Of a DNA stretch of 7,055 nucleotides, positions 6,149-7,055 are shown one piece after another; the first letter of the stretch is position 1, and every line of letters starts with the position of its first letter. The notes beneath the pieces are model-generated. The model was given only the letters and a program-made list of their open reading frames with translations. It had not been told where the DNA came from and made no database searches. The stretch is from Actinomycetota bacterium (lineage in GTDB: Bacteria > Actinomycetota > Actinomycetes > Actinomycetales > Microbacteriaceae): contig WLIC01000027.1 in the NCBI GenBank assembly GCA_009702405.1, positions 1-7,055 of the forward strand, in the 5' to 3' direction. The position numbers were made by a program, and so were the translations under genes.

Positions 6149-6910
6149 TTAGGCACCGAAGCGGCGGTTACGTTTACCAAAAGCTCTGAGGGCTCGGAGG
6201 AAGTCAACCCTGCGGAAATCAGGCCACAGTGCTTCTTCAAAGTAAAGTTCAGAGTTACTTGATTGCCAAAGTAAGAAACCACTGAGTCTTTGTTCACCTG
6301 AGGTTCTAATAATCAAATCAGGATCTGGTTGACCACCCGTATAAAGATGCTCGGTTATAAGTTCTGGTGATAGCAGCTCTGCAAGATCTTCAATCTTGGT
6401 TCCTGCTTCAGAATGTTTTCTAAGAATATTCTTCATGGCTTCAGCAATCTCATTACGACCACCGTAAGCAACAGCCAGGTTCACATGCAAACCATCAAGA
6501 TCTGCCGTTGCTTTCTCTGCTATTTCAATTCGTTCTCTAAGTTGAACTGGCAGTGAGTCTCTATCCCCCACTAGCCTTACTCGCCACTTCTTAGCTTCAG
6601 CTAGCTCTGTTGCAACATCGCCAATGATTCGAAGCAATGCATCTAGTTCATCGTTAGATCTTTTAGTTAGATTCTCGATGGAGAGCATATACAAAGTAAC
6701 AACTGGAATCTCTAGGTCATCACACCAACCTAGAAACTCATGAATCTTCTTGCCGCCTGCAGTGTGACCAACTTGAGCTTTAGCTCCAAAGTTTCGCTCA
6801 GCCCAACGTCTATTGCCATCGAGCATGACGGCAACATGCTTCGGCAGGTCAGCATTACTGAGATCTCCCAGAATCTGACGCTCATAGAGCGAATAAATCA
6901 ACTTGCGCAC
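6149..6910 (-). CDS. uppS: cis-prenyl transferase (isoprenyl diphosphate synthase), probably short-chain Z-FPP type
   Basis: This 253-residue protein of the undecaprenyl diphosphate synthase family condenses isopentenyl diphosphate with an allylic diphosphate to make cis-prenyl chains for lipid carriers of wall synthesis. Signatures are HVAVMLDGNRRWA (25-37, catalytic Asp31), GH at 48-49, LSIENL (76-81), AYGGRNEI (148-155), DPDLIIRTSGE (196-206) and the FLLWQ-SELYF region (212-224). The N-terminus (RKLIYSLYERQ) resembles the actinobacterial Rv1086 group, which makes Z,E-farnesyl diphosphate, rather than the long-chain synthase. Met75 stands where E. coli UppS has Ala69, and a bulky residue there is associated with short products. 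The GTG 6910 start matches the family N-terminus, but no clear Shine-Dalgarno sequence precedes it. The divergent hemolysin III-like gene supports the Rv1086 assignment. The symbol is the generic one used for this family. Confidence 0.92.
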   Translation of the reverse strand: MRKLIYSLYERQILGDLSNADLPKHVAVMLDGNRRWAERNFGAKAQVGHTAGGKKIHEFLGWCDDLEIPVVTLYMLSIENLTKRSNDELDALLRIIGDVATELAEAKKWRVRLVGDRDSLPVQLRERIEIAEKATADLDGLHVNLAVAYGGRNEIAEAMKNILRKHSEAGTKIEDLAELLSPELITEHLYTGGQPDPDLIIRTSGEQRLSGFLLWQSSNSELYFEEALWPDFRRVDFLRALRAFGKRNRRFGA

Positions 6911-6953
6911 CTATTAAGGTTACCTTTTGGTAGGTGCGTTCCATGACGGGAAG

Positions 6954-6959
6954 TAGGGT
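6954..6959 (+). promoter_or_regulatory. Possible -10 box for a leaderless transcript
   Basis: TAGGGT fits the actinobacterial TANNNT -10 pattern and ends 6 nt before the ATG at 6966, the spacing expected if transcription begins on the start codon. No good -35 is visible. The only Shine-Dalgarno-like alternative is AGGG within the same bases. Confidence 0.3.
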
Positions 6960-6965
6960 TTAGTC

Positions 6966-7055
6966 ATGACCCAAGAAACCCCAGATCCCCTCTATTTACC
7001 TGTAACTGAGACTGTTCCTGAAACAGCCTTAGATCCAAAGCCATCTTGGCGAGGC
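6966..7055 (+). CDS. N-terminus of a probable hemolysin III (TrhA/YqfA) family protein (3' truncated by window)
   Basis: Thirty codons are visible from ATG 6966 and the frame is open to the end of the window. The start is polar, Pro/Thr/Glu-rich and probably disordered (TQETPDP, then TVPETAL), and ends PKPSWRG. Actinobacterial hemolysin III proteins have a short variable cytoplasmic tail ending in a P-x-x-RGW-x-H-like motif just before the first membrane helix, and this fits. In Mycobacterium tuberculosis, Rv1085c (hemolysin III-like) lies divergently next to Rv1086 (Z-prenyl synthase), the arrangement seen here. The conserved membrane core lies outside the window, so the name rests mainly on context. 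The gene shares a 55-bp intergenic region with the divergent prenyl transferase gene. Confidence 0.5.
   Translation, partial: MTQETPDPLYLPVTETVPETALDPKPSWRG

Overview
The window looks like chromosomal DNA of an actinobacterium with moderate GC content, most likely a streamlined aquatic member of the Microbacteriaceae (Rhodoluna/Aquiluna-like). That placement is an inference from gene order, protein style, frequent GTG/TTG starts and base composition; no marker gene settles it. Most of the window is an ordinary core-genome neighbourhood.

Positions 1-3064 hold a tightly packed plus-strand operon: the 3' end of xseA, xseB, a DUF4245 membrane-anchored protein, a beta-carbonic anhydrase and class II fumarase (fumC). 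Gaps are 19 nt or less, and the DUF4245 and carbonic anhydrase genes overlap, with a near-perfect Shine-Dalgarno sequence inside the upstream gene. A weak candidate terminator follows fumC.

Positions 3065-4161 form a visibly AT-richer, loosely packed stretch. It carries two small minus-strand genes of unknown function (97 and about 98 codons), each encoding a three-helix membrane protein with the same predicted topology, plus about 290 nt with no convincing gene. A 13-bp direct repeat (CCTAAAGAACCTA) lies at both edges: just after the 97-codon gene and inside the 3' end of the prepilin peptidase gene. The second small gene ends at an amber codon followed by 20 more open codons, and it contains an A9 run. 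This is the only accessory-looking part of the window.

Positions 4162-6910 hold a minus-strand block, in transcription order: a short-chain-type cis-prenyl transferase, a PIN-PhoH ATPase (PhoH2/YlaK type) and a single-domain A24 prepilin peptidase. At 6966 a divergent plus-strand gene begins and runs off the window; its first 30 codons and its position suggest a hemolysin III (TrhA/YqfA) family protein.

The order hemolysin III / Z-prenyl synthase / PhoH2 / fumarase / DUF4245 / xseB / xseA mirrors, in compact form, the Rv1085c-Rv1108c region of Mycobacterium tuberculosis as I remember it. Here a carbonic anhydrase sits next to fumC, where glpX lies in mycobacteria. I see no CRISPR array, RNA gene, complete mobile element or clearly new multigene system. 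The most unusual material is the small-membrane-protein island and its edges.
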